NCBI GenBank assembly: GCA_013141505.1
Contig: JABFQX010000056.1
Span: 1 to 64,000 of the forward strand
Direction: 5' to 3'
Source of the DNA: Methyloglobulus sp.
GTDB taxonomy: Bacteria; Pseudomonadota; Gammaproteobacteria; Methylococcales; Methylomonadaceae
Length of the DNA: 64,000 bases
Under the pieces are notes generated by a model. That model made no database searches, was not told the DNA's origin, and worked only from the letters and a program-made list of their open reading frames with translations. The translations under genes and the position numbers were made by a program. Each line of letters begins with the position of its first letter. The first letter of the stretch is position 1. Of the stretch, positions 8,745 to 17,601 are shown piece after piece.

Positions 8745-8756
8745 CCCCCCCCCCCC
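8745..8756 (+). repeat. Homopolymeric run of 12 C
   Basis: Twelve consecutive C residues lie 231 bp upstream of the secreted-protein start at 8988. Such runs slip during replication. The position allows an effect on promoter spacing or strength, but it is outside the coding frame, and no promoter was identified around it. Confidence 0.8.
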
Positions 8757-8987
8757 GCTAAACTTTGGCTGACTTCAATTTTTATTGAGGTTGACCGGAA
8801 ACGCTGTTTCAAGCAGTCCGGTAGCCCATGCGTAACAAACTATTGGTTGCAGTTTAAACCGAACAGTGTGCAAGCGTATGGACAAGGAAGCGGTATTTAA
8901 CCATTTGTGACGCTGTAATTGTCTTTACAATCACGCCGCATTGCGGGGGCAAGTCATGCTAATAAGCGGCAATAAAGAGTATTTATT

Positions 8988-9689
8988 ATGAATCGTCTCA
9001 AAATTTCAAAAAAACGTGGTTACTTGATTGCAGTATCTGCATTTTGTTTGTTAGATGTAACAGCCGCTCACGCAGGCAGTACTTATGTTAATAGTAAAAT
9101 GAATGCGGATGATTGGGGCAAAATCTATCTAAGCACTACTAACCCAAACACGATCCCACTACCTGCCCAGGCCGAAGGATTGCAATTTGGTACCTCGTTA
9201 GGGTGGGGTTCTACTCATGTAAATACGCTTTTTCTTCCGCAAAATCCCAGCACGGGGCGAAACTTTCATGACTACTGGATCAACATTTGGGTTCAAGATA
9301 TTGGTGGTGGTGGCCCTGATTTGCTAGGTCAGTTTACCTTAACAGGTGCGCCCGGAAATGGCTCTCCAATCATCGGTGCTGTTAATGGTTGTAGGTTCGA
9401 CAATGGTACGGTGACTATGTTGACCAATACCACGCAATGGTCAGTAACAAAACCACAACCGCAATCAATTTCATCGTTACCAAACCCCGCAGGTTATCCT
9501 GTTTGGACTTCTAATTACTTACCCCCCTTTGTGGCTCCGTCACAAATACCGTTTTCTTTAGGCGCAAATGGAGTAAGTCCTTGGGGACTGCGGTCTGGAA
9601 TTAATGCGGCTGCTAAGTGGATAACGACAGCATCACCTTATGTTAGTTATACAGAAGCATGGTTTAGCACTCATATTAGGTGTCCATAA
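8988..9689 (+). CDS. Secreted protein of unknown function
   Basis: The 233-residue product has an N-terminal signal peptide (basic MNRLKISKKRGY, hydrophobic core, cleavage probably after AHA-G). The mature part is rich in Asn, Gly, Pro, Thr and aromatic residues with no charged clusters: an extracellular beta-rich look. Only two cysteines are visible in the mature chain (NGCRF and the penultimate residue of RCP), which could form a disulfide. I do not recognise a family. It stands alone between repeat-rich spacers and has a weak ribosome site (AAAGAG). A run of 12 C lies upstream. Confidence 0.75.
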   Translation: MNRLKISKKRGYLIAVSAFCLLDVTAAHAGSTYVNSKMNADDWGKIYLSTTNPNTIPLPAQAEGLQFGTSLGWGSTHVNTLFLPQNPSTGRNFHDYWINIWVQDIGGGGPDLLGQFTLTGAPGNGSPIIGAVNGCRFDNGTVTMLTNTTQWSVTKPQPQSISSLPNPAGYPVWTSNYLPPFVAPSQIPFSLGANGVSPWGLRSGINAAAKWITTASPYVSYTEAWFSTHIRCP

Positions 9690-9700
9690 GCAGAGGGGAA

Positions 9701-9754
9701 GAACCGCATCGCCCATGTTTCGCGGTTGATGCGGTTCACTGCGTCTACCGCATC
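9701..9754. repeat. Overlapping hairpins after the secreted-protein gene (REP-like)
   Basis: GAACCGCATC (9701-9710) is a perfect complement of GATGCGGTTC (9728-9737). The same GATGCGGT (9728-9735) also pairs with ACCGCATC (9747-9754), so the two stems are mutually exclusive. It starts 12 bp after the stop codon, so it may stabilise or end the transcript, though no T-run follows. Confidence 0.5.
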
Positions 9755-10149
9755 CTACAATCTGACTTTACCAAAACCCGACCATGACTTAAGTCCAATT
9801 AGGTCAGGTTGCGCCGACATTTCGATTTCCAAAAATGTCACATTTATGCCCCGGAGGGTATAGCCGCTCACGCATCAATTCGACCAACGGGACGACTGCA
9901 CGGATGCAGGAGGTAGGGTAACGCAGGAGCAGTTACCGAGAAATCTTAAATTTCAGTGGCTTAAGATTTCTCACTCGCGTTCGAAATGACATCGAATATT
10001 TTTTGTCATGTACAGAGATATCTTTTATGTGCATGATAAAGGCGAACGACCTTGAATCATTGCGGTGTTGCATGAGCGGATGGACTTAGTTTCGAGATTA
10101 CAGGATCGTCTGGGATAATAAGACTTTAAATTAAAACTGGGCAAGCACC
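9755..10149. other. Upstream region of acs with one strong hairpin
   Basis: No gene is supported here. A perfect 12-bp stem lies at 9938-9949/9961-9972 with an 11-nt loop and no T-tract. It could be a leader hairpin of acs or the remains of a repeat. A promoter for acs is expected in the last 150 bp but none was clear enough to call. Confidence 0.4.
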
Positions 10150-12087
10150 ATGTCAGAAGCCAAAATATACGAAGTTAAGCCGGAAATCGCCGCAACCGCA
10201 CACATAAATAAAGCACAGTACGAAGCATGGTACCAGCTCTCCATTGAGCAACCAGAAAAATTCTGGGCAGAACAGGCAGAGAAGTTTCTGGACTGGAGTC
10301 AGCCTTGGGATAAGGTGATGGAATACGATTACCCCAAGGGACATATCCGCTGGTTTGAAGGCGGCAAGCTGAATGTCAGCGTCAATTGTCTTGATCGGCA
10401 TTTGGCAAAGCGCGGTGACCAAGTCGCGATCATATGGGAAGGTGATGATCCCGGCCAGCACAAAAAAATCACTTATAACGACTTACATAAAGATGTCTGC
10501 AAATTCGCCAATGTGCTGAAAGCACAAGGCGTTAATAAGGGCGACCGTGTGTGTATTTACTTGCCCATGATTGCTGAAGCCGCCGTTGTCATGCTGGCCT
10601 GTACCCGTATCGGTGCGGTGCATTCCATCGTGTTTGGCGGGTTTTCGGCGGAAGCCTTGAAAGACCGCATTCAGGATGCCGATTGTAAAGTTGTGGTGTG
10701 CGCGGATGAAGGCTATCGCGGTGGTAAAACTATTCCGCTGAAAGAAAGCGTCGATACCGCGCTGCTAGAATGCCCGAATGTGCAAAAAGTGATTGTGGTT
10801 AAGAATAGCGGGCAGGCGATTAATTGGGTTAAAAGCCGCGACCTTTGGTATCACGAAGCAATGGTACACGTGCCGGATGATTGTCCACCGGAGGCGATGG
10901 ATGCGGAGGATCCCTTATTTATTCTGTATACCTCCGGCTCGACTGGAAAACCCAAAGGGGTGCTGCATACCACCGGCGGTTATTTGCTATTTGCCGCGAT
11001 GACGCACAAATATGTCTTCGACTACCACGACGGCGATGTTTATTGGTGTACGGCGGATATTGGCTGGGTGACGGGGCATTCTTACGTTATTTACGGCCCA
11101 TTGTGCAACGGAGCGACTACCTTAATGTTTGAAGGCGTGCCGACTTACCCGGATGCAAGCCGGTTTTGGCAAGTGGTCGATAAACATCAGGTCAATATTT
11201 TTTACACCGCACCGACCGCCATCCGTGCCTTGATGGCGCAAGGCGATGACTTTGTTAAACGAACTAAACGAAGCAGCCTGAGGATTTTGGCGAGCGTTGG
11301 TGAGCCGATAAACCCGGAGGCATGGGAGTGGTATTACCATGTCGTCGGCGATGCGCGTTGCCCCATTATGGATACTTGGTGGCAAACCGAAACCGGCGGC
11401 ATTTTGATTACGCCGATGCCGGGCGTGACCGATTTAAAGCCCGGTTCGGCGACCTTGCCGTTTTTCGGTGTGCAACCGGAAATTGTCGATAGCAATGGCA
11501 GCGTGTTAGCAGGTGAGGCCAGCGGTATTCTGGTCATCAGCAAGCCCTGGCCGGGGCAGGCGCGTACTATTTACGGTGACCATCAACGTTTTGTCGATAC
11601 TTATTTTAAAGCCTATCCCGGCTATTATTTTGCCGGAGACGGCGCGCGGCGCGATCAGGACGGTTGTTACTGGATTACCGGACGTGTCGATGACGTGATT
11701 AATGTCTCTGGACACCGGCTCGGTACGGCGGAAGTGGAAAGCGCTTTAGTCTTGCATGAACATGTCGCCGAAGCCGCCGTGGTCGGTTTTCCGCATGATA
11801 TTAAAGGCCAGGGTATTTATGCTTATGTTACCTTGAATGAAGGTGTCGAGCCGACAGAAGTCTTGCGGCAGGAGTTGATTCAACTGGTCAGGAAAGAAAT
11901 CGGCGCCATCGCCAGTCCGGATGCCATCCAATGGGCAAAAGGGCTGCCGAAAACCCGTTCCGGTAAAATTATGCGCCGTATCTTACGTAAAGTCGCGGCG
12001 AATGAGTTGGATAATCTGGGTGATACGTCAACCTTGGCTGATCCAAACGTGGTAGAAAATATTATTGCGAATCGAATAGGCAAATAA
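10150..12087 (+). CDS. acs: Acetyl-CoA synthetase (acetate-CoA ligase, AMP-forming)
   Basis: At 645 residues this is full length for Acs. It has the ANL-family P-loop [12 protein letters not shown], the acetate-pocket region [10 protein letters not shown], the hinge and A8 motif [16 protein letters not shown], and the C-terminal lysine motif [11 protein letters not shown]. That lysine forms acetyl-adenylate and is acetylated by Pat-type enzymes in other bacteria. The enzyme converts acetate, ATP and CoA to acetyl-CoA, AMP and PPi. A gene for a membrane-anchored carrier-like protein begins 11 nt after the stop and is probably cotranscribed. Confidence 0.96.
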   Translation: MSEAKIYEVKPEIAATAHINKAQYEAWYQLSIEQPEKFWAEQAEKFLDWSQPWDKVMEYDYPKGHIRWFEGGKLNVSVNCLDRHLAKRGDQVAIIWEGDDPGQHKKITYNDLHKDVCKFANVLKAQGVNKGDRVCIYLPMIAEAAVVMLACTRIGAVHSIVFGGFSAEALKDRIQDADCKVVVCADEGYRGGKTIPLKESVDTALLECPNVQKVIVVKNSGQAINWVKSRDLWYHEAMVHVPDDCPPEAMDAEDPLFILYTSGSTGKPKGVLHTTGGYLLFAAMTHKYVFDYHDGDVYWCTADIGWVTGHSYVIYGPLCNGATTLMFEGVPTYPDASRFWQVVDKHQVNIFYTAPTAIRALMAQGDDFVKRTKRSSLRILASVGEPINPEAWEWYYHVVGDARCPIMDTWWQTETGGILITPMPGVTDLKPGSATLPFFGVQPEIVDSNGSVLAGEASGILVISKPWPGQARTIYGDHQRFVDTYFKAYPGYYFAGDGARRDQDGCYWITGRVDDVINVSGHRLGTAEVESALVLHEHVAEAAVVGFPHDIKGQGIYAYVTLNEGVEPTEVLRQELIQLVRKEIGAIASPDAIQWAKGLPKTRSGKIMRRILRKVAANELDNLGDTSTLADPNVVENIIANRIGK

Positions 12088-12098
12088 TCAAAAACAAA

Positions 12099-12530
12099 AT
12101 GAACCTATCTATTCAATTAGCAATAGGCATTGTTGTTTCTATCTTAATTGTTGTTATTGTTGGAAAATATTCTGAAAGAAAACAAAAGCAATTGCTGGAT
12201 TTGGCCTTTAAGGGCAGGGAATCATTAACCACAGAACAGTTTTATCAACGTTTTTTTGAAAACCAAGGCATACCTTTTGATGTGGTTGAAGGTGTAAAAA
12301 ACATTTTTTCTGAAGAATTGGCTATTGATTTCTCCAGGCTGCATGATGACGATGACTTCTCGAAAAATATCAGATTTATCTGGGATTTAGATTCGATGGC
12401 AGATGTTGAGATAGTCTTGGCGCTTGAGAAAAAATTCTCTATTAGAATTGATGACGATGAAGCAGCTAACATCCGTACATTTAGAGACCTTGTACATTTT
12501 GTCAATGATAAAACAAAGCGATCAGAATAA
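12099..12530 (+). CDS. Membrane-anchored acyl-carrier-like protein (DUF1493-like)
   Basis: The 143-residue protein starts with one transmembrane helix (about residues 5-22, AIGIVVSILIVVIVG), then a basic Lys/Arg stretch that would stay in the cytoplasm. Residues ~95-138 resemble the acyl carrier fold: LDSMADVEIVLALEKKF followed by an acidic loop and TFRDLVHFV. Ser99 sits where ACPs attach phosphopantetheine (D-S-L; here D-S-M). The similarity resembles the DUF1493 group, judged from memory. It follows acs by 11 nt, which suggests a link with acyl or acetyl activation, but a role as carrier is inference. Many residues upstream of Ser99 are acidic. Confidence 0.6.
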   Translation: MNLSIQLAIGIVVSILIVVIVGKYSERKQKQLLDLAFKGRESLTTEQFYQRFFENQGIPFDVVEGVKNIFSEELAIDFSRLHDDDDFSKNIRFIWDLDSMADVEIVLALEKKFSIRIDDDEAANIRTFRDLVHFVNDKTKRSE

Positions 12531-12608
12531 TCTCGGATGTTTTGTGCTGCTTGTTCTTAAGTTTCCAAAGAGGAAAGTAGATTAATGTTGAGTTGAGTTA
12601 ATTTAAAA

Positions 12609-12872
12609 TTAACGTCTGCCGTTTCTTCCGGCAGTGGCTTCCTCAAACTTAACTTTTAAAGGTTTGCCGCAGTAAAGATTGCCATCTAATCCTGCAATCG
12701 CGGCCCTAGCTTCATGGCCTTCCATGCCGATAAAACCGAAGCCTCTGCATTTGCCGCTGAAAATATCGGCGATAAGCTGTACTGAACGGACTTTGCCGTA
12801 TTCGGCAAATAAGGCGGTTACGGTTTCTTCAGTGGCATCACTGGGAAGGTTTCCTACAAATAATCGTTTCAA
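12609..12872 (-). CDS. Single-RRM RNA-binding protein
   Basis: The 87-residue protein is one RNA recognition motif: RNP2 is LFVGNL at residues 4-9 and RNP1 is KCRGFGFI near residue 42. A short Gly/Arg tail (GRNGRR) ends it. Such small glycine-tailed RRM proteins occur in cyanobacteria and many proteobacteria, where they are often linked to cold or stress response. It lies 75 bp downstream of a cold-shock gene on the same strand, which fits a role in RNA handling at low temperature. Its RNA target is unknown. Confidence 0.9.
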   Translation of the reverse strand: MKRLFVGNLPSDATEETVTALFAEYGKVRSVQLIADIFSGKCRGFGFIGMEGHEARAAIAGLDGNLYCGKPLKVKFEEATAGRNGRR

Positions 12873-12913
12873 TGTTCATGTCCTAATTTTAAATAAAGGG
12901 TTGTTTGCTCGAC

Positions 12914-12935
12914 CAAGCCGGGTTTAACGGGCTTG
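12914..12935 (-). terminator. Hairpin between the cold-shock and RRM genes
   Basis: On the minus strand CAAGCC and GGCTTG form a 6-bp stem around a 10-nt loop just after the cold-shock stop codon. No T-run follows, so it could be an mRNA 3' stabiliser or a partial terminator. Confidence 0.35.
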
Positions 12936-12947
12936 ACTGCGGAAGTT

Positions 12948-13154
12948 TTAAGCTGATTTTACGTTCGAGGCTTGCGGGCCTTTGGCGCCGGATTCTACGT
13001 CATAGCTGACTGCCTGACCTTCGGCCAGAGTCTTAAAGCCACCTTGATTGTCGACGGCAGAAAAATGTACGAATACATCCGCGCTGCCGTCATTCGGTGA
13101 GATAAAGCCAAAACCTTTGGCCTCGTTGAACCATTTTACTGTGCCTGTAGCCAT
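12948..13154 (-). CDS. Cold-shock protein (CspA family)
   Basis: The 68-residue product is a single cold-shock domain with both RNA-binding motifs, KGFGFI and VFVHFSAV. It begins [17 protein letters not shown], as most CspA-family proteins do. These proteins melt RNA structure and act as chaperones or antiterminators. A second family member lies at 36954. The RRM gene is downstream on the same strand. The long untranslated stretch before it (see the next entry) is usual for cold-regulated csp genes. Confidence 0.95.
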   Translation of the reverse strand: MATGTVKWFNEAKGFGFISPNDGSADVFVHFSAVDNQGGFKTLAEGQAVSYDVESGAKGPQASNVKSA

Positions 13155-13454
13155 GTTAAATCCTCAATAAACTTTTACAATTGATTGCTAACCATACAAG
13201 GCAGAGAAGGTGGGACGCTTGGATTCTGAAAGTACTGATCAACAGATTAAAACGGAAGCCTGTTATATGACGTAAACGCCTGATTTTCTTCCGTTCATGT
13301 TCTCATTATAAGGATTAACCCTAAGGATAGCTATTGAAATATTTTGAGGCGGACTGAATTGAAGGCGGTCCGCCATTTCTAAGGCGGGTGGTTAAAGGAA
13401 TTTGCGCTGCTATATTTTTATGGTAAAAGCGTTGTTATTTATAGTGAGGGATTT
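13155..13454. other. Divergent upstream region of the cold-shock gene and arsC
   Basis: There are 300 bp with no gene. The part next to 13154 is the likely 5' leader of the cold-shock mRNA. An 8-bp inverted repeat (AACGGAAG...CTTCCGTT) lies near 13250-13290, and a perfect 7-bp stem (GGCGGAC/GTCCGCC) lies at 13348-13374. No cold-box match could be claimed. Confidence 0.4.
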
Positions 13455-13937
13455 ATGCTAAACATCTTGTTTTTATGCACAGGCAATTCCTGTCGGAGTA
13501 TTTTGGGGGAGGGCTTACTTAACCATCTTGCTGGCAAGCGCTTCCGGGCTTTTTCTGCCGGTAGCCACCCTACCGGAAACGTCAGTTTAAACGCGCTGGC
13601 TACTTTGGAACGTAACGGGATCCCAGCAACCGGTTTTACCAGCCAATTTTGGGAAGAATTCGAGGATCAAGACATTGATATTGCCATAACGGTTTGCGAC
13701 CAAGCGGCTGGTGAGGTGTGTCCCGCCTACCTGAAAAATGTAACACGTGCACATTGGGGGCTGCCTGATCCAGCACATGTGCAGGGCACAGATGAAGAGG
13801 TAGCCAAGGCATTTCAGGCAACATACGAGGCGTTATCGGACAGGATAAAAAAAATGCTGGCCTTGCCTGTGGAAGATATGACTAGCGCTGAAATAACAGC
13901 GGCCCTGGACAACATCGGCAACATGGGGTCTCCATAA
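13455..13937 (+). CDS. arsC: Arsenate reductase / low-molecular-weight phosphatase family (ArsC type)
   Basis: The 160-residue protein starts with the LMW-PTPase loop LFLCTGNSCRS, with Cys8 as the nucleophile, and has the general-acid aspartate in LPDPAHV. A further cysteine pair in VCDQAAGEVCP matches the redox cysteines of thioredoxin-coupled arsenate reductases rather than plain phosphatases. It would reduce arsenate to arsenite for export. No ars regulator or efflux pump is adjacent, so it is a stand-alone resistance gene or a housekeeping homologue. The GTGAGGGA ahead of the ATG is a usable ribosome site. Confidence 0.8.
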   Translation: MLNILFLCTGNSCRSILGEGLLNHLAGKRFRAFSAGSHPTGNVSLNALATLERNGIPATGFTSQFWEEFEDQDIDIAITVCDQAAGEVCPAYLKNVTRAHWGLPDPAHVQGTDEEVAKAFQATYEALSDRIKKMLALPVEDMTSAEITAALDNIGNMGSP

Positions 13938-14060
13938 AATCGGCTGACCATCTGAGTTAATCCAGAATTAAGGTGTGGGTAGTAAATTCAACTTGCCATT
14001 TGCAATGGCGTTTACTGGCATGAATACCGTGCTTTTTTAACAAATTTTGAGGGATTTATT

Positions 14061-14531
14061 ATGCAAATATCGTTATTCCGCGGAGTTGCCGTGTTGCTGT
14101 GCGTTGCCTCAACGGCTCATGCGGGCGTTTTATTGGAAAGGAGCGAAAGACAGGTTTTTGGGTCGCAGTTCCTGCTTAACCAAAAATGCACGATCAATGT
14201 CAATGAGGCGAATCCTTTGATCAAAGACAAAGGGCAATTGATAAAGCAATACGATATAGACGGGATGCTTACCAAAGAAATTACGCCAATGCAACTGAGT
14301 GCGGATGCCATCAAGCTAATAATTAACCAGGCGGCAACTGGCAAGATAACTGTAAAACCCTATATATTTGATTCGCCAATTATCAGTCACAAAGCGTATT
14401 GGAAAACCGCCGCCGGTCCAGTCAAAACGGTAATTTTGCACGAGAGCAATGGCTATAACGCCAAGGAAACCAGCAACGATTCCCCTGCAGTACAACCGCT
14501 GATCGCTTTAATTGAGGCCAATTGCAAATAA
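14061..14531 (+). CDS. Exported protein of unknown function
   Basis: The 156-residue protein has a clear signal peptide (AVLLCVASTAHA, cleavage probably before GVLL). The mature part has cysteines in NQKCTIN and at the penultimate position (NCK), which could form one disulfide. No catalytic motif is recognised. GAGGGA precedes the ATG by a normal distance. It is convergent with glgP, and a strong hairpin separates them. Confidence 0.75.
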   Translation: MQISLFRGVAVLLCVASTAHAGVLLERSERQVFGSQFLLNQKCTINVNEANPLIKDKGQLIKQYDIDGMLTKEITPMQLSADAIKLIINQAATGKITVKPYIFDSPIISHKAYWKTAAGPVKTVILHESNGYNAKETSNDSPAVQPLIALIEANCK

Positions 14532-14554
14532 GCTTGGCGTATTGGTACAGCACC

Positions 14555-14585
14555 CCCTATGGGCCTTGTTTCAAAGCCCATAGGG
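14555..14585. terminator. Hairpin between convergent genes
   Basis: A perfect 10-bp stem (CCCTATGGGC/GCCCATAGGG) with an 11-nt loop sits between the converging exported-protein gene and glgP. It could serve both transcripts. Neither side has a strong T-run, so the terminator role is likely but not certain. Confidence 0.5.
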
Positions 14586-14598
14586 ATGCCACAAGGAC

Positions 14599-17106
14599 TT
14601 AACAGATGCCGGAAACCTTAACGGGGGTTAGTTTCCAAATTTCGTCGTTATATTCAGTGATCGTCCGGTCGGTGGAAAATTTGCCGCTGGCAGCGGTGTT
14701 GAGGATGCTCATTCGTGTCCAGCCCTCGACATCACGGTAAGCGGCTTCGACGCATTTTTGGGCATCAACAAAACTGCGGAAATCAGCAATAGTCAACCAA
14801 GGGTCATGAGGGCTAAGCATCGAGCCAATCAAGCTATCAAAAATGCCTAGCTCGAATTGATTAAAATGCCCGCATTCAAGTAGTTTTAACACCCGTTGCA
14901 AGTCTTCATCGCCATTGATAATCGCGACCGGGTCGTAATGATGGCGGATTTCCTCAACCTGTTCTTCAGTCAAGCCAAACAGGAAGAAATTCTCATCGCC
15001 GACTTCCTCTCGAATCTCAATATTGGCACCGTCCAGCGTACCGATTGTCAATGCACCGTTCATCATAAATTTCATGTTGCCGGTGCCGGAGGCTTCTTTG
15101 CCTGCGGTGGAGATTTGCTCGGACAAATCGGCGCCAGGGCAAATGATTTCCATCGCTGAAACCCGATAATTAGGGAGAAAAATTAGCTTAAGTTTGTTGC
15201 CAACATCTGGGTCTTGATTAATGACATTGCCGACATTGTTAATCAATTTGATGATTTTTTTCGCCATGTAATAACCCGGCGCAGCCTTGCCGCCGATCAA
15301 CACACAACGATTCGTCCAGTTCGCCGTATCACCGCGCTTAATACGGTCATAAAGATGGATGACATGAAGTACATTCAGCAGTTGGCGCTTGTATTCATGG
15401 ATGCGTTTGACCTGAATGTCAAACAAGGCGTTAACATCAAGGTCAATGTCATGTTCCTGTTTCTTGAGTTCAACCAGCTTTTGCTTGGCGCTTTGCTTGA
15501 TTTGTTGCCAGCGCTTGCGGAAAGCCTTGTTGTCGGCATGAGGGGCGAGGTTTTTTAATAGCGATAAATCAGTTAACCAGCCATCGCCAATGGTTTTGGT
15601 GATTAAAGCCGCCAATTCAGGATTGCACGAGGCTAACCAGCGCCTTGGCGTAACCCCGTTGGTTTTGTTGTTGAACTTGTGCGGCCAGAGTTCATAAAAA
15701 TCACGGAATAATCCTTGCTGTAGCAGTTTTGAATGTAACTCAGCCACACCGTTTATAGAATAGCTGCCGACAATTGCCAAATACGCCATCCTCACGTGCT
15801 GCTCATGCCCTTCTTCAATGATTGACATTCGTGCCATACGCGCATTGTCGCCAGGCCAGTGGGCGGATACTTGGGCAAGGAAGCGGGCGTTGATTTCAAA
15901 GATGATTTCCAATAACCTGGGCAATAATTGTTTGAAAAGGCTGACCGACCAACGCTCCAGCGCTTCAGGTAGCAAGGTATGATTTGTGTAGGCCATCGTG
16001 TTGCGGGTGATTTCCCAGGCGTGATCCCAGTCTAGACCATGAATGTCCATCAGCAAGCGCATCAATTCGGCTACCGCGATACTGGGATGTGTATCATTGA
16101 GCTGGAAGCAGTTTTTTTCGGCAAAGTGGGTAAAATCATGACCGTGCCTTCCCGTCCATATTGACAGGACATCTTGGAGACTTGCCGATGCCAGAAGATA
16201 TTGCTGCTTCAGACGGAGAACTTTACCGTTTTCACTGGCATCGTTGGGGTACAGTACCATGGTAATGTTTTCAGCCGAATTCTTTGCGGCAACGGCTTCA
16301 GCATAATCGCCCTCGTTAAATTCCTGTAAATTGAATTCATCTGTCGCTGTCGCCTTCCATAATCGCAGTGTGTTGACGGTGTTATTTTGGAAGCCAGGTA
16401 TGGGCGTATCAAACGGTATGGCTAGCACGTCATGGGTATCTACCCAACAAACGCGTTGTTTGCCTGCTTCATCAATATGGGTCTCGGTATGGCCACCAAA
16501 CTTGATGACCTGCTTATACTCAAAGCGTTCAATTTCCCAAATGTTGCCATTGCGTAGCCAGTGGTCAGGTTTTTCGACTTGCTCACCATTGATAATTAAC
16601 TGCGAAAACATCCCATATTCATACCTTAAGCCGTAGCCTGTAACAGGTAGTTGCAAAGTTGCACAACTATCAATGAAACAAGCGGCAAGACGCCCCAGAC
16701 CACCATTACCCAGACCAGCATCGAATTCACTGTCAATAAGCTCTTCCATTTCAAGGCCGAGGTCATACATGGCTTTTCTGACAGTATCGGTTACGCCCAG
16801 ATTGATCATGGCATTACTGAGTGTGCGACCCATTAGGAATTCCATGGACAGATAATTGCCGCGTTTGCAGTCCTGTGTCTTATAAGCGTTGTAAGTTCGC
16901 TTCCAGCGTTCGATTAAGCGGTCGCTGATCGCTAAAGATAAGGCCTCATAGGCGTAGTGCAAGGATTTACAGTTTTCGTCCCGTCCGAGTCGATGACCGT
17001 AATAACGCTTGAAATCGTCCATCAAGTGTTGCCGATCCATTCCTAAATCGGGAAGGGTGCAAATAGTTGACGTAGGGTTGCTTTTTTTAAAAGTTCTATG
17101 GGGCAT
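14599..17106 (-). CDS. glgP: Glycogen/alpha-glucan phosphorylase
   Basis: The 835-residue protein matches the family length. It carries NYLSMEFLMGR near residue 82, GLGRLAACF, FQLNDTHPSIAVAELMR, VKRIHEYKRQLLN, and the pyridoxal-phosphate site KEASGTGNMKFMMNG, where the lysine binds the cofactor. It releases glucose 1-phosphate from storage glucan using phosphate. No other glycogen gene is next to it. The ATG at 17106 leaves about 25 residues before the conserved domain. It is divergent from the dcw operon. Confidence 0.95.
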   Translation of the reverse strand: MPHRTFKKSNPTSTICTLPDLGMDRQHLMDDFKRYYGHRLGRDENCKSLHYAYEALSLAISDRLIERWKRTYNAYKTQDCKRGNYLSMEFLMGRTLSNAMINLGVTDTVRKAMYDLGLEMEELIDSEFDAGLGNGGLGRLAACFIDSCATLQLPVTGYGLRYEYGMFSQLIINGEQVEKPDHWLRNGNIWEIERFEYKQVIKFGGHTETHIDEAGKQRVCWVDTHDVLAIPFDTPIPGFQNNTVNTLRLWKATATDEFNLQEFNEGDYAEAVAAKNSAENITMVLYPNDASENGKVLRLKQQYLLASASLQDVLSIWTGRHGHDFTHFAEKNCFQLNDTHPSIAVAELMRLLMDIHGLDWDHAWEITRNTMAYTNHTLLPEALERWSVSLFKQLLPRLLEIIFEINARFLAQVSAHWPGDNARMARMSIIEEGHEQHVRMAYLAIVGSYSINGVAELHSKLLQQGLFRDFYELWPHKFNNKTNGVTPRRWLASCNPELAALITKTIGDGWLTDLSLLKNLAPHADNKAFRKRWQQIKQSAKQKLVELKKQEHDIDLDVNALFDIQVKRIHEYKRQLLNVLHVIHLYDRIKRGDTANWTNRCVLIGGKAAPGYYMAKKIIKLINNVGNVINQDPDVGNKLKLIFLPNYRVSAMEIICPGADLSEQISTAGKEASGTGNMKFMMNGALTIGTLDGANIEIREEVGDENFFLFGLTEEQVEEIRHHYDPVAIINGDEDLQRVLKLLECGHFNQFELGIFDSLIGSMLSPHDPWLTIADFRSFVDAQKCVEAAYRDVEGWTRMSILNTAASGKFSTDRTITEYNDEIWKLTPVKVSGIC

Positions 17107-17490
17107 ATATATTCCAGAAGCTAAGTTTCAGGTCAATACTACCCGCTTTGGAAATTAAATTAAAGTTTGGGTTGATATTTGCTCCTAACTAACATAATCG
17201 TGGTGTTGTCAGGTTGTTTTCATGCAAAAGATGCGGCAGAAACGAAAACTGATTGAAGCCGAGACGACGCTTTAATGGATTGTGGATCTGGATTAAAAAC
17301 TCAAATGCTAATGGCGGAGGGGTAGATATCGGCTTGCAAACTCACGCAAAGATTATCTGCAATGTTTAAAGTAAATTGTCAATAAAATTATTTAAAACAC
17401 TGATAAAAGTACACTTTATTTTTATATTTTACGGCTATTAACCTCGTTCTTGTTTCATTCTAAGTTATTGTCAAAAAAGAAACTTTTTAT
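17107..17490. other. AT-rich divergent intergenic region of glgP and mraZ
   Basis: No gene or strong palindrome is supported. The last 100 bp are very AT-rich and lead into the mraZ promoter. The glgP promoter must also lie here. Confidence 0.4.
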
Positions 17491-17518
17491 TTGAAATCCC
17501 CTATCCTTGTGCTATTCT
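17491..17518 (+). promoter_or_regulatory. Likely sigma-70 promoter of the dcw operon
   Basis: TTGAAA at 17491-17496 and TATTCT at 17513-17518 are spaced 16 bp apart. They lie just upstream of the GTGG-rich MraZ operator region, as the Pmra promoter does in E. coli. The assignment is by resemblance only. Confidence 0.5.
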
Positions 17519-17558
17519 AAATTCAAGTGGAAAGTTTGTGGAAATTTATGTAGCTCTG

Positions 17559-17597
17559 TGGTGTTTTGTGGGGTTATTTAGTGGGGCTTTATGGGGG
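17559..17597 (+). promoter_or_regulatory. MraZ-binding boxes (TGGGG repeats)
   Basis: TGGTG at 17559, TGGGG at 17569, TGGGG at 17582 and TGGGG at 17592 are spaced 10, 13 and 10 bp. MraZ is known to bind TGGG-type direct repeats one helical turn apart at its own promoter. Two further GTGG copies 11 bp apart lie at 17527 and 17538. The last box doubles as the ribosome site (GGGGGA) of the TTG start at 17602, so MraZ binding may overlap translation signals on the DNA. Confidence 0.6.
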
Positions 17598-17601
17598 AAT
17601 C

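Noticed and set aside
14896-15558. Long frames on the plus strand inside glgP
   Set aside because: They are antisense shadows of a gene with a full set of phosphorylase motifs.
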